Assembly (NCBI GenBank): GCA_014190015.1
Contig: BJFT01000003.1
Location: 30,190-94,189, forward strand
Direction: 5' to 3'
Origin: Actinomycetes bacterium
GTDB lineage: Bacteria > Actinomycetota > Actinomycetes > Nanopelagicales > Nanopelagicaceae
DNA length: 64,000 nucleotides
The notes beneath the pieces were generated by a model, which saw only the letters and a program-made list of their open reading frames with translations, did not search any database and had not been told where the DNA came from. Within the stretch, counting starts at the first letter, position 1. Each line of letters begins with the position of its first letter. The position numbers and the translations under genes are program-made. Positions 46,670 to 55,389 of the stretch are shown piece after piece.

Positions 46670-47902
46670 TTACTTCACATCCGCACAAGTGTTAACGCGA
46701 CCGAAGACCTTTGTACCTTGAGCGACCTTGTCTTGACGCTTAAGAGACTTAGTTGCGAATCCACCCTTGCCATCAGAAACAACCTGATAGATGAAGTTAG
46801 AAACAATTGCGTTGCGGTTCTTATCCATTGAAAGTGGGCCAGTTGGTGTATTCCACTTCAATGTTGAGAGAACCTTGCGGTATGCAGCCTGGTTGTTTGA
46901 AAGGTCACCCTTTACTGCAACAAGACCTGCAAGCATTGACTTAGCTGAGTTGTAACCAAGAACGCTGAAGATGTTTGGTCCAGTGCCAGCAGCTTTTAGC
47001 TGTGCCTTGAACTTGTCGTATTCAGGTGTTGAATATGAATCATCAGGAACTGGTCCACCAGCGATTGTGTTAAGCACTGCATCACCGATGTCAGCCTTTG
47101 ATCCAAGAACTGTTCCATCAACGAGGATTGCTCCACCGATCAATGGCTTCTTAAGACCAAACTGAACTGCTTGCTTCAAGAACTGAACAGCGTCAGCTCC
47201 ACCAAGTCCCGCGTAAATTGCATCGACATCCTTTGGAAGCGCTGCAATTTGTGATGAGTAGTCCTTTGTACCAAGTGCTGGCCATTGTGCTGCAACGATT
47301 GTTCCGCCTGCCTTACAGAAACCAGTAGCGAAGCCACCAGCGTTTGCATATGGGAATGAATAGTCGTCAGCGATGATTGCAACCTTCTTGTAACCAAGTG
47401 TCTTGTAAGCGATTTCACCTACACCACCTGACCACTGAGCAGCATCTCCGTGGAAACGGAAGAAGTTCTTAGATGGGCTCTGGTTTGTTGCCTCTGATGC
47501 AGAACCTGTTGTGTTGATGAAGGTTACTTTTGGATACTTCTTTGATAGACGTGCAATTGCAACACCTTCATCACCTGAAAGTGGTCCAAAGAGAATGTCT
47601 ACTTTGTCCTTCTCGATAAGCTTCTTAGCTTTTTCAAGTGCTAACTGTGGAGTTGCATCTGTTGCTTCTTCAAGAATAACAATCTTTTTTCCTGCAACTG
47701 TGCTCTTGATTTCCTTCAAAGCAATGTTCAGACCAATAGTGATCTGAGGCGCTCCACCAGCGAATGGTCCGATGGTTGCATTGAGGTAACCGATTTTGAT
47801 CGTACCAGCGGCTTGGCTTGAGGGTGCTGTTACTAAGCCAGCTGCAAGTACACCAGCTACAACGCCAACAATGGCGGTGCGGCTTATACGTTGTGCCTTC
47901 AT
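46670..47902 (-). CDS. Branched-chain amino acid-type ABC transporter substrate-binding protein (LivK-like)
   Basis: Signal peptide and Peripla_BP_6-like sequence; SD GGGAGA. Confidence 0.9.
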   Translation of the reverse strand: MKAQRISRTAIVGVVAGVLAAGLVTAPSSQAAGTIKIGYLNATIGPFAGGAPQITIGLNIALKEIKSTVAGKKIVILEEATDATPQLALEKAKKLIEKDKVDILFGPLSGDEGVAIARLSKKYPKVTFINTTGSASEATNQSPSKNFFRFHGDAAQWSGGVGEIAYKTLGYKKVAIIADDYSFPYANAGGFATGFCKAGGTIVAAQWPALGTKDYSSQIAALPKDVDAIYAGLGGADAVQFLKQAVQFGLKKPLIGGAILVDGTVLGSKADIGDAVLNTIAGGPVPDDSYSTPEYDKFKAQLKAAGTGPNIFSVLGYNSAKSMLAGLVAVKGDLSNNQAAYRKVLSTLKWNTPTGPLSMDKNRNAIVSNFIYQVVSDGKGGFATKSLKRQDKVAQGTKVFGRVNTCADVK

Positions 47903-47982
47903 GTATCTCCCCTGTTCGGTTTGTAGTCGAAGAATTTCTTCAACCGTTGTGTCGGAACTGCCTGACGCTAGTTCTGAACAAA

Positions 47983-48004
47983 TCTGTCTTCGCTAGAAGA
48001 CAGA
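47983..48004 (-). repeat. Perfect 9-bp hairpin TCTGTCTTC-N4-GAAGACAGA between livM-like and livK-like genes
   Basis: Read directly; sits in the 117-nt gap upstream of the SBP gene. Confidence 0.7.
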
Positions 48005-48019
48005 AACTTAAGTGTGCAT

Positions 48020-48979
48020 TCATGCTGATGCACCAGTTTTCTTTGCACGGCGTGCACGGACTTGCGCGGCGATTCCCATTAATCCTTGTGGTGCAAGCAT
48101 TAAAACAACTATGAAGAGAATTCCAGTCGCGCCTACATAGTACTGAGTGAAATCTTGAATGATTGCTTCAAACACAGCAATTAAAATTGCACCTACAAAT
48201 GCGCCACCGAGATAAGTTGCGCCACCGACGACAACGATGACAAGTAAGTCAATTGAACGCACAAGGCCAACACTGTCCGGTGAAATATTTGTAACGTAGA
48301 AGACGCCCATAACTCCAGCGATGGATGCTAGGAATGATGAGAAGACAAAAGCAATCATCTTTAATGGCATCGTGCGATAGCCCATAGAAATCATTCGATC
48401 TTCGTTATCACGAACACCTTTGAGAGCAATTCCAAATGATGTTTTCTCCAGGAATTTGCAGAGAGCAAAGAGCACAACCGCAATTCCAAGGAATAGGTAA
48501 TAGAGCGGCTTTACGTAAGCAAAGTCCATGCCAAAAATGATTGGACTTGGAATGCTGTTGATGCCTGTGTGGCCACGTGTAATTTCTTGAGCTTGATTCG
48601 CAAATGAATATAGTCCAAGAGTTACCGCAAGAGTGAGCATCAAGAAGTACACACCTTTTGTTTTAAGTGCGATCCATCCAATAATCACACCTGAAAGCGT
48701 TCCTGCCAATATTGCTAGCGGAACAGAAGTTCCAAATTTCACATTATGCGTAACCGAGCTGATTGCAACGATGTATCCCGCTACACCTGAGAAGAAGAGT
48801 TGTCCTAATGACATTAATCCAAGATTGCGATTCAAAAACGACATGCTCAAAGCAGTTACGCCAAGCCACAATGCACGGGTACCGCCGCTTGAAACCCAGA
48901 AATCTGGATCAGGAGTAATAAATGGAAAGATGATTGCGAGAATTAATACCGTCGCGTACATGATGCGTTTTCTGGTCAT
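48020..48979 (-). CDS. Branched-chain amino acid-type ABC transporter permease (LivM-like)
   Basis: LivM-like motif 'GVRDNEDRMISMGYRTMPLKMIAFVFSSFLASIAGVMG'. Confidence 0.92.
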   Translation of the reverse strand: MTRKRIMYATVLILAIIFPFITPDPDFWVSSGGTRALWLGVTALSMSFLNRNLGLMSLGQLFFSGVAGYIVAISSVTHNVKFGTSVPLAILAGTLSGVIIGWIALKTKGVYFLMLTLAVTLGLYSFANQAQEITRGHTGINSIPSPIIFGMDFAYVKPLYYLFLGIAVVLFALCKFLEKTSFGIALKGVRDNEDRMISMGYRTMPLKMIAFVFSSFLASIAGVMGVFYVTNISPDSVGLVRSIDLLVIVVVGGATYLGGAFVGAILIAVFEAIIQDFTQYYVGATGILFIVVLMLAPQGLMGIAAQVRARRAKKTGASA

Positions 48980-49839
48980 TGTTTCTTACCCAAGATTCCT
49001 TGTGGGCGAAACGCCAAAATGAGAATAAGCATTGCGAAGGTGATGATTCCGGCAAATGTTGGGTAATAACCAGTAGCAAATTGACCAATTACACCCACTA
49101 AGAATGAGCCAATTGCAACTCCGCCAATAGAACCTAGCCCGCCAATAATGACGACTTGAAGTGAGAAAAGTAAATAATCACCATCTGTACCCATACCAAA
49201 TGAATTTGTTGTTCCGCCTACAGATCCGGCAAAGCCAACGAGAACAGATCCTAAGAAGAAAATCCAGATAAATACTGCCTGCACATTGATGCCAAGTGCA
49301 GAAACCATTGTTGTGTCATCCACTCCGGCACGAATGATTGCCCCATAACGGGTCTTTGAAATGAAGACCCAAAGGCCCACTGCAACGATGATGGCAAGTA
49401 TCAGTACGAAAATTCTGAAGAAGGGATATGAAAGTCCAAGACCTGGAATCGGCACTGAGAATGAAACGCTTTCAGGAGAATTTGTTTGATAATAGTCTCC
49501 ACCGAAAATTGCAAGCATGGCCTGCGCAAGCACAAGAGATACACCCAAAGTAATGAGCGCTACACGAAGTTCTTCGTATTGAAACTTGCGCAGCAACAAG
49601 ACGTATACAAGTGTTCCAAAAACTCCGAGAGTAAGTGCGCCTGCGACTGCTCCGTAGAACCAGTTATCTGTCTTATCAGCGATTGTCCACGAAACATATC
49701 CGGCTAATAAATAGAACGCACCATGTGCCAAGTTGATCACGCGCATCAAACCGAAAATGAGTGTCAATCCACTTGCAACAAGAAAGTACAAACCTGCAAG
49801 CGTGAGTCCGTTAAGAAAAGTAAAAATGAACTGCGTCAC
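48976..49839 (-). CDS. Branched-chain amino acid-type ABC transporter permease (LivH-like)
   Basis: 'GLTLIFGLMRVINLAHGAFYLLAGY'; GTG start, SD GAGGAG. Confidence 0.92.
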   Translation of the reverse strand: MTQFIFTFLNGLTLAGLYFLVASGLTLIFGLMRVINLAHGAFYLLAGYVSWTIADKTDNWFYGAVAGALTLGVFGTLVYVLLLRKFQYEELRVALITLGVSLVLAQAMLAIFGGDYYQTNSPESVSFSVPIPGLGLSYPFFRIFVLILAIIVAVGLWVFISKTRYGAIIRAGVDDTTMVSALGINVQAVFIWIFFLGSVLVGFAGSVGGTTNSFGMGTDGDYLLFSLQVVIIGGLGSIGGVAIGSFLVGVIGQFATGYYPTFAGIITFAMLILILAFRPQGILGKKQ

Positions 49840-49866
49840 TGGTACTCCTCTCCTCGGGTACTCCGC

Positions 49867-49890
49867 CTTGTATCTACCCCTGTATACAAG
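49867..49890. promoter_or_regulatory. Candidate GntR operator CTTGTAT-N10-ATACAAG upstream of livH-like gene
   Basis: Inverted repeat containing TGTATACAAG also present at 55340-55349. Confidence 0.55.
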
Positions 49891-49963
49891 TGGAAGGTGT
49901 GGGTGCTAGTCAATGGACTTGGCCGGATTTCTTAAGCGTTATTCATTCGTTATTGAGCCCTTT

Positions 49964-50668
49964 TTAACCTTGGTTCCCAAAAAATGGCGCCATGGAGGCA
50001 ACGATCTCTTGCATGTTTACCCGAAGGTGGCCGAGGTGACCTTCGACGGATTTCTTAATAGCAGTCATGTCTTTTCCGATGATGCCTTGTGCAATTTCGG
50101 TGTGCTCATCAGAACACGTCACTAGATCACGTGCGCCAGAAACAGAGCGTGCCCAGAAGCGTTGGATACGTCGGCGAGTAACTCGCGAAACATCAGCAAT
50201 CATTTCGTTATTGGCTGCGCGCATAACGGTTTCGTGGAAGATCTTGTCGTGAGATATCCAACCGTCGCGATCGCCTTGTTCGGCGCACTTCGACATATTC
50301 TTCGCAGCTTCTTTAAGTACCTGCGCACCGGCGTTATCAATATTTTTTGCCGCTCGTTGGAACATGTATGTATCGCACAAGATAAGTAAATCAATAGCTT
50401 CATCAACATCTTTAGATGTCAACATGGCAACGGTAAAGCGACCAGCTTCACCACGTTTTACAATTCCTTCCGATTCTAAACGCTTGAGTGCTTCACGGAC
50501 TGGTGTGCGACTAACCCCTAGTTCGGCCGCTAACTTGTTTTCAGAAATTTGTGAATTGGTCGGAATTCGAAAAGACGTAATAGCAGCAATTAACCACTCG
50601 TATGCGTCATCGCCAAGTGACTCTGACGTTGTCGGATCTAACTTAGCCATGCTCTTCTTTGCTGCCAT
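49964..50668 (-). CDS. GntR family (FCD) transcriptional regulator
   Basis: wHTH 'ELGVSRTPVREALKRLESEGIVKRGEAGRFTV'; SD AAGGGAGAG. Confidence 0.9.
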   Translation of the reverse strand: MAAKKSMAKLDPTTSESLGDDAYEWLIAAITSFRIPTNSQISENKLAAELGVSRTPVREALKRLESEGIVKRGEAGRFTVAMLTSKDVDEAIDLLILCDTYMFQRAAKNIDNAGAQVLKEAAKNMSKCAEQGDRDGWISHDKIFHETVMRAANNEMIADVSRVTRRRIQRFWARSVSGARDLVTCSDEHTEIAQGIIGKDMTAIKKSVEGHLGHLRVNMQEIVASMAPFFGNQG

Positions 50669-50700
50669 TACATCTCTCCCTTAATTTTTAGTTCGATTAA

Positions 50701-51621
50701 TCAAACTCGATTAATGAACTCTCTGTTCTTAACGTTAACAGGAACCTTCATTAACTCAAGAACCCCCTTTGATACGTGAGTGCTGTAACGGTGGAAAGCT
50801 TCTTCACCTTTCGCCTTTGTAGCGCGCATTGGGTTGCCGATGATTCCGTTTTCAACGAACTCATGATGATCCATAGGGAATTGGAAGTACTGATAACCCT
50901 CGAACTCCACATCTGGCATACCGTCATCTTTTGAAAATGACTTAGGTAAGAAAGCTGGAGTATGCGCACGTGTATCTACTGCGCGTTCCATACGAACTAG
51001 ATTGTCATTCCACGCCATATCTTGAGAAGTTTCTAGCTCACTTGAGTGCCATCCTGGAGTTTCCTCAGGTGGGTTTTCCATCAAGCCAGCAAGAATTCCT
51101 GTGTAGCGCTCCATGTATGGCTTCACGAAACCAATCAATGCATTTGTTTCATAACGCAATTTACGGAGTACAGGATCTACAACTTTAATGTTTGAGCCGT
51201 GACCATTAACGAAGATGATTCTGTTGAAACCATGGTGAATCAAAGAACGTGCAACGTCATACATCAAGTTATTGAGGGTCTCTGCGCGAACAGTGATTGT
51301 TCCGCGACCTTGTCCTGGTCCGTACATGTGCTGCGGTGAATATCCTGTCCAAATTGGTGGTGTGTGCAAGATTCCAATTTGTTCTGAGACGCGTGCAGAG
51401 ACTTCAACTGCAGTAATTGTGTCAGTGTAGAGCGGCAAGTGTGGTCCGTGTTGTTCGGTACTCGCCATTGGAACAATTACGACATCTTTTTCTGCAAGAT
51501 ACTCATTGATGTCTACATAAGAGAGATCTGCAATATTCCATGAACGGAACTTACTGCGGAAAGCGTCATCCCCCGTTGTAATGTGTGGAACTTTTCTTGG
51601 GGGTGTTATGTAGCTGGTCAT
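50701..51621 (-). CDS. Creatininase family protein
   Basis: Metal/active motifs 'STEQHGPHLPLYTDTI', 'NGHGSN', 'WHSSELETS'. Confidence 0.88.
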   Translation of the reverse strand: MTSYITPPRKVPHITTGDDAFRSKFRSWNIADLSYVDINEYLAEKDVVIVPMASTEQHGPHLPLYTDTITAVEVSARVSEQIGILHTPPIWTGYSPQHMYGPGQGRGTITVRAETLNNLMYDVARSLIHHGFNRIIFVNGHGSNIKVVDPVLRKLRYETNALIGFVKPYMERYTGILAGLMENPPEETPGWHSSELETSQDMAWNDNLVRMERAVDTRAHTPAFLPKSFSKDDGMPDVEFEGYQYFQFPMDHHEFVENGIIGNPMRATKAKGEEAFHRYSTHVSKGVLELMKVPVNVKNREFINRV

Positions 51622-51636
51622 CTCTGCTCCTTTGGC

Positions 51637-52869
51637 TTATTTTTCTCGTACGCTGATAAGTGATAGAAAACGTTGTGCAACTGCAATGCCAAACTCATCA
51701 GAGTTAGCATGTAAAGGTAATTTCTCAACCGGAATCTCAGGGTTGATATTTTTCATAAGTGCTGCTTCAAAAGTCGCATCTGCATCGCGGTCCCAGAACA
51801 CACCACCTGGAACATTTGGAATTGAATATCCCTCTCCAGGAATAACAATTTCAACTGGACCTACTGATGTATTGGCACACTCGGCAAAGTAGGCACCGAT
51901 TGTGCCCATCTCTTCTTTTGTGCAACGTGCAAGTGCGAACTCTGGATTGTGATCATAAATTGGACGGCTCTTAAACTCATCAGAAATAGAAGTTGTGTGA
52001 TGCACGGAAAAATCAACGCATGCAGGAACAAGAATTTGTGGAATTCCAAGTGGGCCAACGCGCTTCATACGCCGCGGTCCGCCGTAATGAATTCCACCCA
52101 CGAGAGTGCCAACAATTTCAGATGGAGTGAAATCGATAACTCCTACGAATTGTCCCGCTTCTGCAAGCTCTTCCATTGCGGGTCCACCAACACCATTTGC
52201 GTGGAATGTAACAACTTCGAATCCTGATTTTTCCAACTCTTTTTGTAGCGCCATCACAGCTGTAGTTGTGTTTCCAAGCATTGTGACTGCGACGTACTTG
52301 CTGCCAGCAGGTGGCACTGTCAATTCGTGACCGTGATTTACAAGTCCTGCCATCGCTGCAACTGCATTGTCATAAATTGTTTTTGAAATATGGTTTAAAC
52401 CTAAAATATCAATCACTGTGTGCATCACTAACATGTCACTAGTTCCAACGAGTGGACCAAATTCGTGACGACCAGATGCAATTGGTGATAAAACTAATTT
52501 TGGAACACCGATAGGCAAACTCATTAGTGCACCGGCTCCCATTACGGAGCCCTCGGCGCCACCGATACCGATGGCGCCGAGGACTTCCCCCTTGGAATGG
52601 AGTTCCTTTACTTTCTCGATTACAAACGTTCTCATTCGTTCCACTGCGCGCCCGCGAGTTCCAGAATTCTGTAACTCGTGCAGAGTGATACCGCCAAAGA
52701 TTGCTAAATCCTCGTGAGAAATATCAGGTGTAATTCCGAGTGGTTCACCCAGAATTCCTGTATCAATCACAGTCGTCTTAATTCCGAGACGGTTTAAACC
52801 ATCACGAATGTAAGCCGCTTCAGGACCTTTAGTATCTAAAGTGGCAATGATGAGAACGGATTTGCTCAC
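51637..52869 (-). CDS. UPF0261 / Tm-1-like ATP-binding domain protein
   Basis: 'IATLDTKGPEAAYIRDGL', 'GIGGAEGSVMGAGALMSLPIGVPKLVLSPIASG'. Confidence 0.88.
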   Translation of the reverse strand: MSKSVLIIATLDTKGPEAAYIRDGLNRLGIKTTVIDTGILGEPLGITPDISHEDLAIFGGITLHELQNSGTRGRAVERMRTFVIEKVKELHSKGEVLGAIGIGGAEGSVMGAGALMSLPIGVPKLVLSPIASGRHEFGPLVGTSDMLVMHTVIDILGLNHISKTIYDNAVAAMAGLVNHGHELTVPPAGSKYVAVTMLGNTTTAVMALQKELEKSGFEVVTFHANGVGGPAMEELAEAGQFVGVIDFTPSEIVGTLVGGIHYGGPRRMKRVGPLGIPQILVPACVDFSVHHTTSISDEFKSRPIYDHNPEFALARCTKEEMGTIGAYFAECANTSVGPVEIVIPGEGYSIPNVPGGVFWDRDADATFEAALMKNINPEIPVEKLPLHANSDEFGIAVAQRFLSLISVREK

Positions 52870-52874
52870 GATAA

Positions 52875-53774
52875 TTAGATCAAAGGAAGCAAATGCTTAG
52901 CGTTCTCTTCAACCAGCCAGTCATAGAACGATTCTGTAAGAATGCTTGAACCGTGGTCAATGATGAACTTAAGTTGTTCTGGACTGATATCCACGTTATC
53001 GAAGTTTGTTTCCAAAGCATTCTTATAGTGGTTAGCAGGAGTGCGATCGATTGGAGCAACGAACTCTGCTGTGAGTGCGCCGTCATAACCAATGCTCTTA
53101 AGTGTTTCGATGAGTTTCTTCCAGTCATAGTCACCGTGACCTGCAGGCATACGGTTGTTCTCAGCTACGTGGAAGTCGGTCAGGCGACCCTTTGTGCTGC
53201 GAATTGCTTCGTATAGATCTGCTTCTTCGATGTTGATATGGAATGCATCAAGACATACACCGCAGTTCGGGCCAGTTGCCTCTGCGAGAGCCATTGCTTG
53301 CTCTGCGCGATTAAGGAAATAAGTTTCGAAGCGATTGAGTGGCTCAATTGCTAAACGAACGCCAGCTTTTTCTGAGTGCTCATAAATTTCTTTCATTGAC
53401 TCAACAGCCCACTTCCACTCCTCATCAGGTGTGGCATCAGGAACAATTTTTCCAACTGTTGCAGGAACAATTGTCATTTCATATCCGTCGAGTTCTTTAA
53501 CCATAGTGATGCAGTCTTTTGTGTACTGCACTGACTTGGCGCGCTGTCCTGGATCTGCTGCTACGAGATTTCTCTCGCCAAGCATGAGAGTTACAGAACC
53601 CCAGCACTTAAGACCATGGTCATCAAGAAGTTTCTTGGTGTCCTTACTGCCATTGAGTCCGAATTGCTCTGGTTCACCGCTGATCTCGATGCTCTTGTAG
53701 CCATATTTAGCTAGACGCGCGATTGTCACCTTAATAGGTTCTGCGCGCATCCAGTTATGCATTGATAGATGCAT
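52875..53774 (-). CDS. Sugar phosphate isomerase/epimerase family TIM-barrel protein (start re-assigned to ATG 53774)
   Basis: MHLSMHNWMR start with SD GGAG; 'CLDAFHINIEE', 'HVAENNRMPAGHGDYDW'. Confidence 0.85.
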   Translation of the reverse strand: MHLSMHNWMRAEPIKVTIARLAKYGYKSIEISGEPEQFGLNGSKDTKKLLDDHGLKCWGSVTLMLGERNLVAADPGQRAKSVQYTKDCITMVKELDGYEMTIVPATVGKIVPDATPDEEWKWAVESMKEIYEHSEKAGVRLAIEPLNRFETYFLNRAEQAMALAEATGPNCGVCLDAFHINIEEADLYEAIRSTKGRLTDFHVAENNRMPAGHGDYDWKKLIETLKSIGYDGALTAEFVAPIDRTPANHYKNALETNFDNVDISPEQLKFIIDHGSSILTESFYDWLVEENAKHLLPLI

Positions 53775-53805
53775 GATTCTCCTTTCAAAAAGAATCAGAG
53801 GGTTA

Positions 53806-55293
53806 CTAGTAACGCCCGTTCTTCGGAGGACCGAATCCAAGTTTTCCTGGATTCAGGATTCCATCCGGATCCCACGCGTCTTTTACTCCAAGGAGTAAAT
53901 CAAATGCGGCGCCATGCTGTACTCGCATGAAGCGCCCGAGCTTTAACCCGACACCGTGGTGTTCATTTAATGAACCCCCGTTATCGAGGCTGGCCTTAAT
54001 CGCAGCATCCCAAACTCGGTCGTGAAGAGCAATAGCTTCTTGTGGATCTTCTGGTCCATTATCAATATAGAAACGGTCGTAAATCATTCCGCCCCATGGG
54101 AACCAGTGTGAAAAGTGTGCGGTGTAACGCGCTTTATATTCGGCAAAACCTTCTTCGATAACTTTTTTCTTCGCCCAATAAATTTTTTCTAAATCTTCAA
54201 AGCGAGCGCATGTATCTGTTGTTCCAAAGATCTGCGGTGGCGCAGGAATATTGCCGTGCTTAAATGGTTCGTACTTACCGTCCCACCACATTTTGCCGAT
54301 TTCAGGACCGTATGACTTTCCACCAACTGCTTCACAAAGCTTTGCAATCTCCGCGCTCTCTAGAGCGGTAAGTGCTTTTGTGCCATCGCACATGATGACT
54401 AGAAGCACGCCTTCGACGCCTAAGTTAAGCCATGAAGAGAGTTTCGCGCTATCTGCCTCATCGTATAAACGAATAACAGCTGGACGCCAACGATCAGTCA
54501 TGATGCGACGAGCGGCTTCAATTCCTTCAGAAATATTTTTAAATCCGTATGAAAGAAACTCCATTGACTCTGGAATTCTCTCGATGCGCATTGATGCCTT
54601 AGTGATAATTCCAAGTGTTCCTTCTGAACCAACAATGGCCTGCATAATTCCAGGACCTGATGCATGGTTTGGAACCTTCATTGTTTCGATGAGTTTTCCT
54701 GGTGGAACAGCGGCTTCTAGTTGCAGTACTAAATCTTCTGCTTTTCCGTATTTAGTTGATACAACACCAGAACCACGTGCAGCTAAATAACCACCGAGTG
54801 TTGCACCAAAGTGAAATGAACCCGGATAGTGCGGCATTGTTAAACCTTTTGCATTAAGAATTTTCTCAAGCTCTGGTCCTTCAATTCCAGCCTCTGCAGT
54901 AACAACCATTGATACTTCATCGATATGTAAAACTTTGTTGAGTCGGCGAAGGTCCATTGCGATACCCCCATAGATCGCAAAGGTTCCTCCTTGTGTACCT
55001 GAACCGCCACCACGTGGCACAACTGGAATTTTGTATTCGCATGCGATGCGCAAAACTTCTGCAACTTCTTCTGCAGTACCTGGACGGACATAAATATCTG
55101 CAGTTGGTACAGGCAAAGACTTGTATTTGAGGTATTGCGAAATCCAAGACCAATCCGCAGATTGTTCGTGTAGCAATGTTGCATCCGTATTGACATGCTC
55201 TGGTCCAACAACTGATGCGATCTCACGTTGAACCTGCGCAATCAAATACTGATCACGAATACTGCTCTGGCCTATCTCCCGCTTTTGGTACAC
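53806..55293 (-). CDS. FAD-binding (GlcD-type) oxidase/dehydrogenase
   Basis: PCMH FAD motif 'VPRGGGSGTQGG', C-terminal 'DPDGILNPGKLG'; GTG start with SD AAGGGAGA. Confidence 0.88.
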   Translation of the reverse strand: MYQKREIGQSSIRDQYLIAQVQREIASVVGPEHVNTDATLLHEQSADWSWISQYLKYKSLPVPTADIYVRPGTAEEVAEVLRIACEYKIPVVPRGGGSGTQGGTFAIYGGIAMDLRRLNKVLHIDEVSMVVTAEAGIEGPELEKILNAKGLTMPHYPGSFHFGATLGGYLAARGSGVVSTKYGKAEDLVLQLEAAVPPGKLIETMKVPNHASGPGIMQAIVGSEGTLGIITKASMRIERIPESMEFLSYGFKNISEGIEAARRIMTDRWRPAVIRLYDEADSAKLSSWLNLGVEGVLLVIMCDGTKALTALESAEIAKLCEAVGGKSYGPEIGKMWWDGKYEPFKHGNIPAPPQIFGTTDTCARFEDLEKIYWAKKKVIEEGFAEYKARYTAHFSHWFPWGGMIYDRFYIDNGPEDPQEAIALHDRVWDAAIKASLDNGGSLNEHHGVGLKLGRFMRVQHGAAFDLLLGVKDAWDPDGILNPGKLGFGPPKNGRY

Positions 55294-55337
55294 CCGACTC
55301 TCCCTTGTCCCTCATCTACCCTGTCTTCGTATTCCAG

Positions 55338-55349
55338 CTTGTATACAAG
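55338..55349. promoter_or_regulatory. Candidate GntR operator CTTGTATACAAG (perfect 12-bp palindrome)
   Basis: Just downstream of predicted -10; shared with 49881-49890. Confidence 0.65.
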
Positions 55350-55354
55350 TAGCG

Positions 55355-55383
55355 ATGCTAGGTGCCGCCTAGACCCCCGTCAA
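55355..55383 (-). promoter_or_regulatory. Candidate promoter TTGACG-N17-TAGCAT
   Basis: -35 = complement of 55378-55383, -10 = complement of 55355-55360, exact 17-bp spacing. Confidence 0.6.
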
Positions 55384-55389
55384 GGTCAT

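Noticed and set aside
49611-49622. Additional GntR-like half-site CGTATACAAGTG
   Set aside because: It lies inside the livH-like coding sequence and lacks the left arm; most likely chance.
50692-50718. Direct repeat TCGATTAAT at the end of the creatininase-family gene
   Set aside because: Short AT-rich repeat partly constrained by coding sequence; insufficient to call an operator.
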